From: Clostridiaceae bacterium
GTDB lineage: Bacteria; Bacillota; Clostridia; Oscillospirales; Butyricicoccaceae
Reading direction: 5' to 3'
Length of the DNA: 64,000 nt
NCBI GenBank assembly: GCA_009911355.1
Contig: QXXE01000006.1
Span: 1 to 64,000, forward strand
The notes under the pieces are model-generated. The model searched no databases. It was not told where the DNA came from and saw only the letters and a list, made by a program, of their open reading frames with translations. Positions 30,533-39,854 of the stretch are shown in pieces (positions within the stretch are counted from its first letter, which is position 1; each line of letters begins with the position of its first letter). The position numbers were made by a program, and so were the translations under genes.

Positions 30533-33366
30533 ATGAGCGAAAAATTGCTTGATCCAGCGGAAAAACAGCTGCTGGAGGAACAGGAGCATCATCACCATGA
30601 ACATAGTGAGGTGAGCGGTTGCGAACATGACCACGAGCACGAGCACCATCACCACCATGAACATGGTGAAGCATGCGGCTGCGGACATGACCACGAACAC
30701 GAACACCATCACGATCATGAGCACGGTGAGGCGTGTGGCTGCGGGCATGACCACGAACACCATCACCATCATGAACACGGTGAAGCGTGCGGCTGCGGGC
30801 ATAATCACGAACACGAGCACCATCACCATCATGAACACGGTGAAGCGTGCGGCTGCGGGCATAATCACGAACACGAGCACCATCACCATCATGAACACGG
30901 TGAGGCGTGTGGCTGTGGGCATGACCACGACCACGAGCACCATCACCATCATGAGCACGGTGAAGCGTGCGGCTGCGGGCATGACCATGAACACGAACAT
31001 CATCACGAGCGCAAAATGCCTGAAACGGGGAAAATGAAGCGGGTCTATATCCTTGATAATCTCGGCTGCGCGCATTGCGCATCCAAGATGGAAGACCGTA
31101 TTAACGAGCTCCCGGGCGTAGAGTGCGCAACGATCACTTATGCCACCAAACAGCTCCGCGTGTCGGCAGACGATCCGGACGAACTTTTACCTCAATTCCA
31201 GGAAATCTGTGCTTCCATTGAACCTGATGTCAAAGTCATTCCGCGAGAACCGGCTTCGGGCGGACAGGCAGTCGTATTTCTGCTGGAAAACCTCGGCTGC
31301 GCGCACTGCGCATCCAAGATGGAGGACCGCATTAACGAGCTTCCCGGCGTTGCAGAAGCAACGATTACTTTCGCAACCAAGCAGCTGCGGATAACGGGGC
31401 GCTCTCCGGAAAGCCTTTTGCCGGAATTGCAGCGCATCTGTACCTCGATTGAGCCCGAAGTCAGAGTGACCCTGCGCGAGGCCGGTAAACCCGGTCCCGA
31501 ACGGAAAGAAGCGGAAAAACAGGGGAAACTCTCTGAAAACACCCGTGAAAGCATAGAAATTGCCGTTGGCGCAGCGTTGTTTGCAGCAGGGCTGCTGCTG
31601 CGCGGCAGCTTTGGCACGGCAGCAGTCGTATGCTTCCTGCTGGGCTATGTGGTGCTAGGCGGTAAAATTATCCTGACCGCACTGAAAAACCTGTCCCACG
31701 GGCAGCTGACGGATGAAAATTTCCTGATGAGCCTTGCAACGATTGCGGCAATCGCTATCAAGGATTACCCGGAAGCGTGCGGTGTAATGCTGTTTTACCG
31801 GGTGGGTGAGCTATTTGAGCATATCGCAGTCGAGCGCAGCCGCAGCCAGATTATGCAGGCGGTTGACCTTCGTCCTGAGGTGGTCAACCTGATCGAAGGG
31901 GATTCCTCCCGGGAGATCCCGGCGCAGGATGCAGTGGTCGGCGACGTGGTGCTGGTGCGCCCTGGCGACCGCATCCCGCTCGACGGGGTTATCGTCAGCG
32001 GGGAAAGCCGCATTGATACTTCTCCGGTCACGGGCGAGCCTGTCCCGGTATCCGTGCGGGAAGGGGACGCGGTGGTTTCCGGCTGCATGAACACCTCCGG
32101 CCTGCTGCAAATGCGGGTGGAAAAGCCTCTCAGCGAGTCGATGGTAACGCGTATCCTGGATTCCGTAGAGAACGCGGCAGCCAGCAAGCCGAAAATCGAC
32201 CGGTTTATCACCCGTTTTGCGCACGTGTATACCCCGGTTGTCGTGCTGCTGGCGCTGGCAACAGCAATCCTGCCTTCACTCGTCACAGGGGATTGGAACC
32301 ACTGGATTTATACGGCAATCACGTTCCTTGTCATCAGCTGCCCCTGCGCGTTGGTGCTGAGCGTGCCGCTGGCCTTCTTCTCGGGGATCGGCGCGGGTTC
32401 CAAGCGCGGTATCCTATTCAAGGGCGGGGTTGCGCTGGAAGCGATGAAAGGCGTAAAAGCGGTTGTAATGGACAAAACCGGCACGATCACAGAAGGTAAT
32501 TTTGTCGTTCAGTCCTGCGTACCGTCGAACGGGATTGACGAAGTACGGCTGTTGGCGCTCGCGGCGGGCTGCGAAGCCGGTTCGACCCACCCGATTGCAC
32601 ACAGTATCGTTTCGGCGGCGGAACAGCGCGGCATCGCAGTGCTGCATCCGCAGTCGGTACGGGAAATTTCCGGTTGGGGCATTGAAGCGGTATTCGCAGG
32701 CGGCAAGGCGCTTTGTGGAAGCCGGAAGCTGCTCGAAAGCGAACAGACGACCTTTCCGCATATCAAAGCGACGTTTACGGGACAGAAGTCCTGTTGGCGC
32801 TGAACGGTAAATTTATCGGCCATCTGGTTATCAGCGATACCATCAAGCCGGAAGCCAGGGACGCAATCGGCACGCTGAACCGTCGGGGGCTTATCACTGC
32901 GATGCTCACCGGGGATGCACAGGCAAGCGCTGAATCGGTTGCAGCGGAAACCGGCGTGCGGGTGGTCCATGCGGGCCTGTTGCCCGAGCAAAAGCTTTCC
33001 GCGCTGCAAAAAATCCGCGGGGAGCATGGGGCGGCCATGTTTGTCGGCGACGGCATTAACGATGCGCCTGTGCTTGCGGGTGCGGACGTCGGCGCGGCGA
33101 TGGGCAGCGGCGCTGACGCGGCCATCGAAGCGGCAGATGTTGTTTTTATGACTTCTTCGATGAATGCAATCCCACAATCGCTTGAAATTGCACGGGTAAC
33201 CGGGCGCATTGCATGGCAGAATGTTGTATTTGCGCTGGCAGTCAAGGCGTTCGTCATGGTGCTCGGGCTGGCCGGGATGGCAAATATGTGGATGGCTGTT
33301 TTTGCAGATACGGGTGTTGCGATGATCTGCGTTATGAATTCCATAAGGGTCCTGTACCGCAAATAA
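30533..33366 (+). pseudogene. Heavy-metal P1B-type ATPase with a frameshift
   Basis: Zn/Cd/Pb-type P1B pump. N-terminal His/Cys repeat domain (residues about 24-161), then two near-identical HMA metal-binding domains, each with LGCAHCASKMEDRINELPGV. Then membrane helices and the catalytic core: phosphatase TGE in TSPVTGEPVPVS, ion-channel SCPCALVLSVPLAF near residue 602, and the phosphorylated DKTGT near 646. The first frame stops at 32803 (756 codons); the rest, with GDGINDAP and the last helices, continues in the frame one base earlier up to 33366. The change lies near 32740-32790 and fits a one-base deletion or sequencing error. No slippery site is seen. As read, the nucleotide-binding domain is split and the pump would be inactive. 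Confidence 0.85.
30602..31015 (+). repeat. Seven-unit 60-bp tandem repeat encoding His/Cys-rich motif
   Basis: In-frame tandem array of seven units of about 20 codons encoding HGEACGCGHDHEHEHHHHHE; the third unit lacks two residues and the first is diverged (HSEVSGCE). Positions 30758-30843 are identical to 30818-30903 (86 nt at offset 60), showing recent duplication. It is the extracytoplasmic or cytosolic metal-binding tail of the ATPase and is probably prone to length change. Confidence 0.9.
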
Positions 33367-33371
33367 CAGCA

Positions 33372-33401
33372 AACGGCATGGCTTCCGGGCCATGCCGTTT
33401 T
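33372..33401 (+). terminator. Terminator after the ATPase gene
   Basis: AACGGCATGGC and GCCATGCCGTT form an 11-bp perfect stem around TTCCGG, ending in TTTT. Confidence 0.85.
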
Positions 33402-33498
33402 GATATAGCGGTTTCATCCGGATGAAGTTGTTTACAGTTTCCTCACAGATAGGGTTGGCAGCGGAGCTTAAAAGGGGAGGTTTCCTGTCAAATATCAC

Positions 33499-33598
33499 AA
33501 ATCCCGGCGCCGATTTTAGCAGTCTTGCCGGGATTTCGTCGTATTTTCGCCAAACGGCCATATCTGGTATGGCTTTTTAGGAAGATACGTGTTATAAT
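33499..33598 (+). promoter_or_regulatory. Inverted repeat and TATAAT box before the radical SAM gene
   Basis: The 334-nt gap 33367-33700 holds, after the terminator, a 10-bp perfect inverted repeat (AAATCCCGGC 33499-33508, GCCGGGATTT 33527-33536) and a perfect TATAAT at 33593-33598. The -35 region (TGGCTT) is poor. The leader would be about 100 nt. Confidence 0.4.
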
Positions 33599-33700
33599 AC
33601 ATTCTGAAAAAAGCCTGACCGCATCAAAACTGTTGAGAAGAAAATGTGCGGAGCGTTTATGGACAGGCATTCATGGAAACAGCCGCACAGGAGGAATGGT

Positions 33701-35536
33701 ATGCAGCCCACGCTGGAAATGATTTTACCCCGCGTACAAAAGCCTGCGCGCTATGTCGGCGGGGAATGGGGTTCTGTGACAAAGGAGCGGGAAGGGGTAG
33801 ACCTCCGCTTCGCTTTCTGCTTTCCGGATGTCTACGAGGTCGGGATGTCGCATCTCGGTTCGCGCATCCTTTATGGACTGCTCAACGCGCAGGATGGCGT
33901 CTGGTGCGAGCGTGTATTTGCACCGTGGGTGGATATGGAGAAGGAAATGCGCGCGGCGGGGCTGCCGCTGTATGCGCTGGAGTCCGGCGATCCGCTCAGC
34001 GAGTTTGACATCCTGGGGTTTACGCTGCAATATGAGCTTTCCTTTACAAATATCCTGAATATGCTTGACCTTGGCGGCATTCCGCTGCTTGCGAAGGAGC
34101 GTATAGGGCTGAAAAACCTCGTTGTGGCGGGCGGGCCGTGCGCCTATAACCCGGAGCCGCTGTGTGACTTTATTGATTTGTTCATGATCGGCGACGGGGA
34201 AGAGGTTATGCTTGACCTGACCGGCTTATACCGCGAAGCAAAGCACGGCGGCTGGTCAAAGCACGATTTCCTGGTGAAAGCGGCTCAGATCGAAGGGGTT
34301 TATGTACCATCCCTGTACGAAGTCGCTTACCATGATGACGGCACGGTCGCAGGCGTTACCCCCACCGAAGGCGCGCCCGCGATGGTACAAAAACGCATTG
34401 TTGCCGATCTGGACACGATGTATTACCCGGACTATTTTGTCGTACCGTCAACCGATATCGTCTTTGACCGCGCGATGGTTGAGCTGTTCCGCGGCTGCCC
34501 GCGCGGCTGCCGGTTCTGCCAGGCGGGGCATACCTACCGCCCTCTGCGCACCAAATCCCCAGAAACGCTGCGGAAACAGGCGGAAGCTGTGCTGAAAAAC
34601 TCCGGCTATGAGGAAATTTCCCTCTCGTCTTTATCCACCAGCGACTACGGATGCCTTTCTGAGCTGACCGGGCAAATGCTGGATTTTTGTGAACCGCGCC
34701 ACATCAGCCTGTCGCTGCCTTCGCTGCGCGCGGACAGCTTCAATGCCGAATTGATGGAACGCGTGCAGAAGGTGCGCAAAAGCGGCCTGACCTTTGCCCC
34801 GGAAGCGGGTTCAAAGCGGCTGCGTGACGTAATCAATAAGAATTTGGAAGAAGAGGACCTCCTGAACGCTTGTGAGATCGCATTCCGGGGCGGATGGAAC
34901 AATATCAAGCTTTATTTTATGATCGGTTTACCGACGGAGACCTCCGAAGACCTTGACGGCATTGCTGAAATCTGCAAGAAGGTTGCCTATTGCTGGCGAA
35001 CGAATACCACGAACCGCGGGCGCGGCGTGAAAGTCACCGCGAGTGCGTCCTGCTTTGTCCCGAAACCGCAGACGCCTTTCCAATGGGATGCGCAGAATAC
35101 CCTTGAAATGCTCGCAGGCAAGCAGGAATATATGAAAAAAATCATGAAAACCAAAAATGTTACCTATAACTGGCATGACGCGGAGACCTCCGTGCTGGAA
35201 GGCGCGATTGCACGCGGTGACCGTCGGCAGGGCAAGGTCATTTATACCGCGTGGAAAAACGGCTGCGTGTTTGACGGCTGGGATTCGCTGTTTTCTCTTG
35301 AAAAATGGCTGGACGCTTTTGCGGCCTGCGGGCTCGACCCGCTGTGGTATGCGGCGCGCCAGCGCCCGCTGACCGAGCTGTTCCCATGGGACCATATCGG
35401 GTCGGGCACCCGGAAGGAGCATTTGATGGACGAATGGCGCAAATCCCGCGAAGCCGTGCCCACCCCGGACTGCATGACAAAATGCGCAGGCTGTGGCGCG
35501 AATTCCCTGCTAAAAGGAGGGAAGTGCCGTGTTTAA
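33701..35536 (+). CDS. Radical SAM protein, TIGR03960 family
   Basis: 611-residue radical SAM protein with an N-terminal B12-binding-like domain (PDVYEVGMSHLGSRILYG) and the [4Fe-4S] motif RGCPRGCRFCQAG near residue 265. A C-terminal Cys-rich tail (CMTKCAGCGA near 595) is typical. In Firmicutes the gene is fused or adjacent to a DUF2344 gene, as here. The reaction is unknown; it has been linked to tRNA or ribosome maturation by context only. I chose ATG 33701 (MQPTLEMILPRV) behind ACAGGAGG. Confidence 0.92.
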   Translation: MQPTLEMILPRVQKPARYVGGEWGSVTKEREGVDLRFAFCFPDVYEVGMSHLGSRILYGLLNAQDGVWCERVFAPWVDMEKEMRAAGLPLYALESGDPLSEFDILGFTLQYELSFTNILNMLDLGGIPLLAKERIGLKNLVVAGGPCAYNPEPLCDFIDLFMIGDGEEVMLDLTGLYREAKHGGWSKHDFLVKAAQIEGVYVPSLYEVAYHDDGTVAGVTPTEGAPAMVQKRIVADLDTMYYPDYFVVPSTDIVFDRAMVELFRGCPRGCRFCQAGHTYRPLRTKSPETLRKQAEAVLKNSGYEEISLSSLSTSDYGCLSELTGQMLDFCEPRHISLSLPSLRADSFNAELMERVQKVRKSGLTFAPEAGSKRLRDVINKNLEEEDLLNACEIAFRGGWNNIKLYFMIGLPTETSEDLDGIAEICKKVAYCWRTNTTNRGRGVKVTASASCFVPKPQTPFQWDAQNTLEMLAGKQEYMKKIMKTKNVTYNWHDAETSVLEGAIARGDRRQGKVIYTAWKNGCVFDGWDSLFSLEKWLDAFAACGLDPLWYAARQRPLTELFPWDHIGSGTRKEHLMDEWRKSREAVPTPDCMTKCAGCGANSLLKGGKCRV

Positions 35537-36200
35537 GGCCCGGATGAAATTTGCAAAAGAGGGCAGGGCGCGGTATATTTCCCACCTTGACCTGATGCAT
35601 ACCATGCAGCGGGCAATGGCGCGCTGCGAAATGCCGCTGTGGTTCACTGAGGGCTTCAACCAGCATGCATATGTGTCGGTTGCGCTGCCGTTGTCGACCG
35701 GTTTTTCCGGCGAATGGGAGCTGCTTGACTTTAACCTGCTGAGTGAAAACGTACCAGTGAACGCGGTGGAGGCACTCAACGCTGTATTTCCTGAGGGACT
35801 GCGCGCGGTTGAAATCTATCCGCTGTCGGACGGCGGGATGCCGCTGCGTGATATCGCCTGGTCAAAATACCGTATTACGTGGACGTTCCCTGAGGGGATC
35901 CCTGACGGGCTGCCGGACGCGGCACGGGAATTGTTTTCGCGTGAAAAAATAGAGATTTTAAAACGCTCCAAGCGCGGCGAAAAGCTGGTCAATATGCGGG
36001 AGCTGATGCAGGGAGGGCCCGCGCTTGCGGAATCTGGGGATGCAGTCGTACTGACTGCCGTCACGGCGGCAGGGAATAACAACCTGAGCCCTGAATATCT
36101 GACAAAAGCGATGCGCCAGTACCACCCGGAATTCGATTTGCCTTGTGCGGCGTACCACCGTATGTGCGTATACAATGAGAAAATGCAGGAATTCCGCTAA
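35529..36200 (+). CDS. DUF2344 (TIGR03936) protein
   Basis: 223-residue protein matching the TIGR03936/DUF2344 family: MKFAKEGRARYISHLDLMHTMQRAMARCEMPLWFTEGFN N-terminal region, and STGFSGEWELLDF. It starts at GTG 35529 and overlaps the radical SAM gene by 8 nt behind AAAGGAGG, so they are translated together. It may be a partner or substrate-binding domain of that enzyme; in some genomes the two are one polypeptide. Confidence 0.92.
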   Translation: MFKARMKFAKEGRARYISHLDLMHTMQRAMARCEMPLWFTEGFNQHAYVSVALPLSTGFSGEWELLDFNLLSENVPVNAVEALNAVFPEGLRAVEIYPLSDGGMPLRDIAWSKYRITWTFPEGIPDGLPDAARELFSREKIEILKRSKRGEKLVNMRELMQGGPALAESGDAVVLTAVTAAGNNNLSPEYLTKAMRQYHPEFDLPCAAYHRMCVYNEKMQEFR

Positions 36201-36250
36201 AAAATCGCGCTTTCCGGTGTAAACAATGGAAGAATCAAGGAGAATGGAGT

Positions 36251-36556
36251 ATGAACTGGTCTTATTGCTGGGTCCCTTGTGGCGGCGCGGCGTTTGCTTT
36301 GGTCATTTTAAACCTGCTCCGGACACTTGCTGGCAGGCGCAGGGGCTGGCAGGCACTGTTATTCGCGAGCCTCTCCTTCGGGGCGCTTACGATGCTGTGC
36401 GAGTACCAGATGGTGAACGGATGGGTACAGAAGGGCGATATGTCTGCGTTATTGGACGTAGTACCCAGCATGGCGCAAGTCCTCGGGGCAGCGCTTGCAG
36501 TTGGGATATTTTTAAATTTCTTTGTACTGTTTTTGAATTTGGTAAAGAAAGATTAG
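36251..36556 (+). CDS. Small membrane protein of unknown function
   Basis: 101-residue protein with three predicted membrane helices: residues about 10-25 (GGAAFALVILNLL), 36-52 (ALLFASLSFGALTMLC) and 76-95 (GAALAVGIFLNFFVLFLNL). The basic RRRG loop after helix 1 would be cytoplasmic. I do not recognise the family. It is 50 nt after DUF2344 behind AAGGAGAATGG and before the tautomerase gene. Confidence 0.6.
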   Translation: MNWSYCWVPCGGAAFALVILNLLRTLAGRRRGWQALLFASLSFGALTMLCEYQMVNGWVQKGDMSALLDVVPSMAQVLGAALAVGIFLNFFVLFLNLVKKD

Positions 36557-36592
36557 AAAACAGTATGGATCAACAGAAACAGGAGTTATGTA

Positions 36593-36802
36593 ATGCCTTA
36601 TATCACAATCGAAAGTGGCGCGCTGACCGATGCGCAGAAAGAGGAACTTATCCGCCGTGTAACCGAAGTCTCATCCGAGATCATGCAGGTACCACAAGAA
36701 TTTTTTGTTACAACTATCAAAGAACTGCCGGATAAAAATTTCGGGATTGGCGGGAAAACGATCGATCGGGTGAAGGCAGAATACCGAAAATCGCATTCCT
36801 GA
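36593..36802 (+). CDS. 4-oxalocrotonate tautomerase-family protein
   Basis: 69-residue protein of the 4-OT/MIF superfamily with the N-terminal catalytic Pro directly after Met (MPYITIESGALTDAQKEELI) and the SEIMQVPQEFFVTTIKEL continuation. The family catalyses keto-enol tautomerisation; many genomic copies have no known substrate. ACAGGAG precedes the ATG. It is 21 nt before miaB. Confidence 0.88.
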   Translation: MPYITIESGALTDAQKEELIRRVTEVSSEIMQVPQEFFVTTIKELPDKNFGIGGKTIDRVKAEYRKSHS

Positions 36803-36823
36803 AGCAGCGGGGAGGGAAACGCC

Positions 36824-38254
36824 ATGCCAACTGAACGCACTGTGCCGGAGGAGCTGCTCCGGAAGCAATACGAATATATCGACCTGATCGCTGCGCGGAA
36901 TGCCGAAGCTGCAAAAACTTCGGGCCGCAGGCCACGCGCCGTGGCGCATACCTTCGGCTGTCAGCAGAACTTTGCCGACACCGAGCGGATTGCGGGGATG
37001 CTCTCTGAAATGGGATATGATTTATCCGACGATGTGAACGACGCAGAATTGATCTTATATAACACCTGTGCGGTACGCGAGCACGCGGAATCTCGCGCGC
37101 TTGGCAATGTAGGCGCGCTGACGCATGTCAAAAAGGCCCATCCGGAAACCGTGATCGCGTTATGCGGCTGTATGGTGCAGCAGAAGCAGGTCGCGGAAAA
37201 GGTGAAGAAAAGCTATCCGCATGTGGACTTGGTATTTGGGACGCATGCGTTGTGGCGGTTCCCGGAGCTTTTGTTCCGCACGCTGGCTGAAAACAAGCGG
37301 GTTTTTGACATTTCGGGCGACGAAAAAGGCGAGATCGCCGAAGGGCTCCCCGTCCTGCGCGGAAAAGGCGCCCGTGCGTGGCTGTCTATCATGTATGGCT
37401 GCAATAATTTCTGCACCTACTGTATTGTACCTTATGTACGCGGGCGGGAGCGCAGCCGCTGCCCGGATGCAATTGAGAAGGAACTGCGTGAACTGGTTGC
37501 GGCGGGCTATAAAGATATTACCCTTCTGGGGCAGAATGTCAACTCATACGGTAAGGATTTGGACGACCAGCTGGATTTTTCCGGGCTCCTGCGGCGGCTG
37601 GATGCGGTAGAAGGGGATTATCTGCTCCGCTTTATGACCAGCCATCCCAAGGATGCGTCGCCCAGGCTGTTTGATACGATGGCAGAGTGCCGCCATGTCG
37701 CGAAACAGCTGCATTTACCGTTCCAATCCGGCAGCGACGAAATCCTAGCTCGCATGAACCGTGGCTATACGGCTGCGCATTATTGTGAACTGATTGCTTA
37801 TGCGCGGGAAAAGATGCCGGATATCACGCTGTCAAGCGATATTATTGTCGGATTCCCGGGAGAGACCGAAGAGGACTTCCAGAAAACCCTGTCGCTGGTG
37901 CGTGGGGTTGGGTTTGATATGCTGTATACCTTCCTGTACTCCAAACGCAGCGGCACGCCGGCGGCAACGTATCCAGACAGCGCGTCAAAGGAAGAAAAGC
38001 AGGGGCGCTTTGACCGCCTTTTGAATGCGCAGGATGAAACTGTAGCAGGAAGGCAGGCCGCGTATCTCGGCAAACGGCTGCGCGTGCTGGTCGACGGTGA
38101 GGGGAAAAGCCCGGAATATCCTTTTGCGGCGCGTACAGAGGGCGGATTACTGGTCTGCTGTGCGGGGGACGGGCTGAAAACCGGCGAATTTGCCGAGGTT
38201 GAAATTGATAAAACAACGCTGCGGTGCTTGTTTGCACACAAAATTAAACCTTGA
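36824..38254 (+). CDS. miaB: tRNA-2-methylthio-N6-dimethylallyladenosine synthase
   Basis: 476-residue radical SAM methylthiotransferase that adds the 2-methylthio group to i6A37 of tRNAs reading U-starting codons. The N-terminal MTTase domain has HTFGCQQNFADTERI and NTCAVREHAE near residue 90, plus GCMVQQKQ near 122, which provide the auxiliary cluster Cys. The radical SAM motif is NNFCTYCIVPYVRGRERSR near 195. A TRAM domain forms the C terminus. It begins the miaB-mutS-mutL-miaA-hfq block, but three accessory genes follow it before mutS. Confidence 0.96.
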   Translation: MPTERTVPEELLRKQYEYIDLIAARNAEAAKTSGRRPRAVAHTFGCQQNFADTERIAGMLSEMGYDLSDDVNDAELILYNTCAVREHAESRALGNVGALTHVKKAHPETVIALCGCMVQQKQVAEKVKKSYPHVDLVFGTHALWRFPELLFRTLAENKRVFDISGDEKGEIAEGLPVLRGKGARAWLSIMYGCNNFCTYCIVPYVRGRERSRCPDAIEKELRELVAAGYKDITLLGQNVNSYGKDLDDQLDFSGLLRRLDAVEGDYLLRFMTSHPKDASPRLFDTMAECRHVAKQLHLPFQSGSDEILARMNRGYTAAHYCELIAYAREKMPDITLSSDIIVGFPGETEEDFQKTLSLVRGVGFDMLYTFLYSKRSGTPAATYPDSASKEEKQGRFDRLLNAQDETVAGRQAAYLGKRLRVLVDGEGKSPEYPFAARTEGGLLVCCAGDGLKTGEFAEVEIDKTTLRCLFAHKIKP

Positions 38255-38270
38255 CACAGGAGAACTTGCT

Positions 38271-38807
38271 ATGAGATTCCGCTATTGCCCGTATTGTGGG
38301 CAGCTGCTGGTAAAGAAAGAAATCGGAGACGAGGGGCAAATTCCATTCTGTACAAAATGCAGCATCCCGCTTTGGGATTTGTTCACGACCGCCGTGATCG
38401 TTGCCTGTGTCAACGAATGTAGCGAGATTGCGCTGATCCGGCAGGGGTATGTTTCTGAAACCAATCATGTCTGCATTGCGGGGATCATGAAACCAGGGGA
38501 ATCCGCAGAAGAAACCGTTGCCCGGGAGGTAAAAGAAGAAATCGGCGTGGACGTGAAGTCTGTGACGTATATCAAGAGTTATCCGTTTGAGAAAAAAGAG
38601 ATGCTGATGCTTGGGTTTAAAGCCACTGCGTCAAAAGCAGAATTTAAGCTGTCAGGAGAGGTCGATTCGGCACAATGGGTAAAATTTGAGGACGCATTGC
38701 CTTTCCTGAAAGCGGGGAGCATTGCTTGGCAGCTGGTAGACGCAGTGATTCATGGCGAAGCGGAAAAGGGGGCTGCACAATGGAACAATCTGGCCAGCTC
38801 ATTTTGA
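38271..38807 (+). CDS. Zinc-ribbon NUDIX hydrolase
   Basis: 178-residue protein with an N-terminal zinc ribbon (CPYCG near residue 5 and CTKCS near 30) and a NUDIX domain whose box reads GIMKPGESAEETVAREVKEEIGV, matching GX5EX7REUXEEXGU. Domain order resembles NADH pyrophosphatase NudC, but the NudC-specific SQPWPFPxS is not present. The substrate is unknown. I chose ATG 38271, after GGAGAACTTGCT. It overlaps the next gene by 28 nt. Confidence 0.88.
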   Translation: MRFRYCPYCGQLLVKKEIGDEGQIPFCTKCSIPLWDLFTTAVIVACVNECSEIALIRQGYVSETNHVCIAGIMKPGESAEETVAREVKEEIGVDVKSVTYIKSYPFEKKEMLMLGFKATASKAEFKLSGEVDSAQWVKFEDALPFLKAGSIAWQLVDAVIHGEAEKGAAQWNNLASSF

Positions 38808-39220
38808 ATGGGGCAGTTTTTGCTCTGGAAAGCAGCAGTGATACAAAATGCTATCTCTTTGACAGTGACGAGGACGAAGGGACGCTCACAATTGGATTTG
38901 ATGCTTGCTTCCGAAAAGCTTTATATCAGGGAGAATGGGTTTCACCTTCTATTTGTATCAATGCGCATGAAACGGGAAAAACGTCTGTACAAGCGCTAAT
39001 TGGATGTACCTATCGGGCGGATTCCCTTGAAGAGACCACCGCGCGGGAGGATACCTTTTATCTTTACGAGCATGAACCGCTGGTAAATTACCAGTTTACA
39101 ATCGCCGGGCTATCGGAAGGACGGGTTCACGTCCTGCTTGAAGGGATTGCAATAACGGATGGCTATTCCAGCCCAAGAAAATCGTCGCCGTTTTCGGGCG
39201 ATTTCTGGTTGCCGCTGTAA
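38780..39220 (+). CDS. Uncharacterised protein overlapping the NUDIX gene
   Basis: 146-residue cytosolic protein, beta-rich and acidic in the first third (FDSDEDEGTLTIGFDA). It contains ETTAREDTFYLYEHEPLVNYQF near residue 92 and GRVHVLLEGIAITDG toward the end. No family is recognised. It overlaps the NUDIX gene by 28 nt behind AAAAGGGGG, so the pair is co-translated. Its composition and size resemble the genes near 28-30 kb, but no sequence relationship is visible. Confidence 0.65.
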   Translation: MEQSGQLILNGAVFALESSSDTKCYLFDSDEDEGTLTIGFDACFRKALYQGEWVSPSICINAHETGKTSVQALIGCTYRADSLEETTAREDTFYLYEHEPLVNYQFTIAGLSEGRVHVLLEGIAITDGYSSPRKSSPFSGDFWLPL

Positions 39221-39261
39221 TCTGCAAATCCAACAGATCAGGTCGAAAGGATGGTGCCTGT

Positions 39262-39813
39262 ATGAAGCATCTGGGAACGCAAAGGCTGGAGACCGAACGG
39301 CTGGTTCTTCGTCGGTTTACAATGGAGGATGCACAGGCAATGTTTGAAAACTGGGCGTCTGACCCAGAAGTTACGAAATTCCTGTCATGGCCGACCCATC
39401 AAACAATTGCGGACAGCAGGTCTGTTTTGTCCGAATGGACAGAGCAGTATCAAAACGACAGCTTTTATGAATGGGCGATTGTCGAAAAAGAAGCTGGGGA
39501 ACCGGTCGGAAGCATCGGCGTGGTTTCCTCCGACTTACAGGTACAAAAAGCACATATTGGCTATTGTATCGGCAGGCGCTGGTGGCACAGGGGGATTACC
39601 TCGGAAGCCTTACAGGCAGTGATCGGCTTTCTGTTTGACGAAGTTCACGTCCGGCGTATCGATTCACAGCATGACCCGCGAAACCCGCATTCGGGCAATG
39701 TGATGAAAAAATGCGGGCTGCGGTATGAAGGGACTTTGCGGAAAAGCTTCTGGAATAATCAAGGGGTTTGCGATGCCTGCTATTATTCCATCCTTTCAGA
39801 AGAGAGATCATGA
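39262..39813 (+). CDS. RimJ/RimL-type GNAT acetyltransferase
   Basis: 183-residue GNAT acetyltransferase beginning MKHLGTQRLETERLVLRRFTMEDA, the standard RimJ/RimL N terminus. The acetyl-CoA loop is in IGYCIGRRWWHRGITSEALQAV near residue 94-115, and the NPHSGNVMKKCGLRYEGTLRKS motif near the end is typical. The acceptor is unknown. AAGGATGG precedes the ATG. It is the last of three accessory genes between miaB and mutS. Confidence 0.88.
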   Translation: MKHLGTQRLETERLVLRRFTMEDAQAMFENWASDPEVTKFLSWPTHQTIADSRSVLSEWTEQYQNDSFYEWAIVEKEAGEPVGSIGVVSSDLQVQKAHIGYCIGRRWWHRGITSEALQAVIGFLFDEVHVRRIDSQHDPRNPHSGNVMKKCGLRYEGTLRKSFWNNQGVCDACYYSILSEERS

Positions 39814-39854
39814 TTCATAGTTTATCAATTAAGTTTTTGCGGATTGGCAGGTAA

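Noticed and set aside
30602-31015. Possible CRISPR array
   Set aside because: The 60-bp repeats are contiguous with no spacers and stay in frame, encoding a His/Cys motif; they are protein-coding tandem repeats.
30468-31082. Long open frames opposite the His-repeat region on the - strand
   Set aside because: They are caused by the 60-bp repeat periodicity and low complexity of the ATPase gene; they have no independent ribosome binding site or domain.
32713-32810. Programmed ribosomal frameshift in the metal ATPase
   Set aside because: No A6/A7 or X-XXY-YYZ slippery sequence or clear downstream stimulator is seen; a one-base deletion or sequencing error is simpler.
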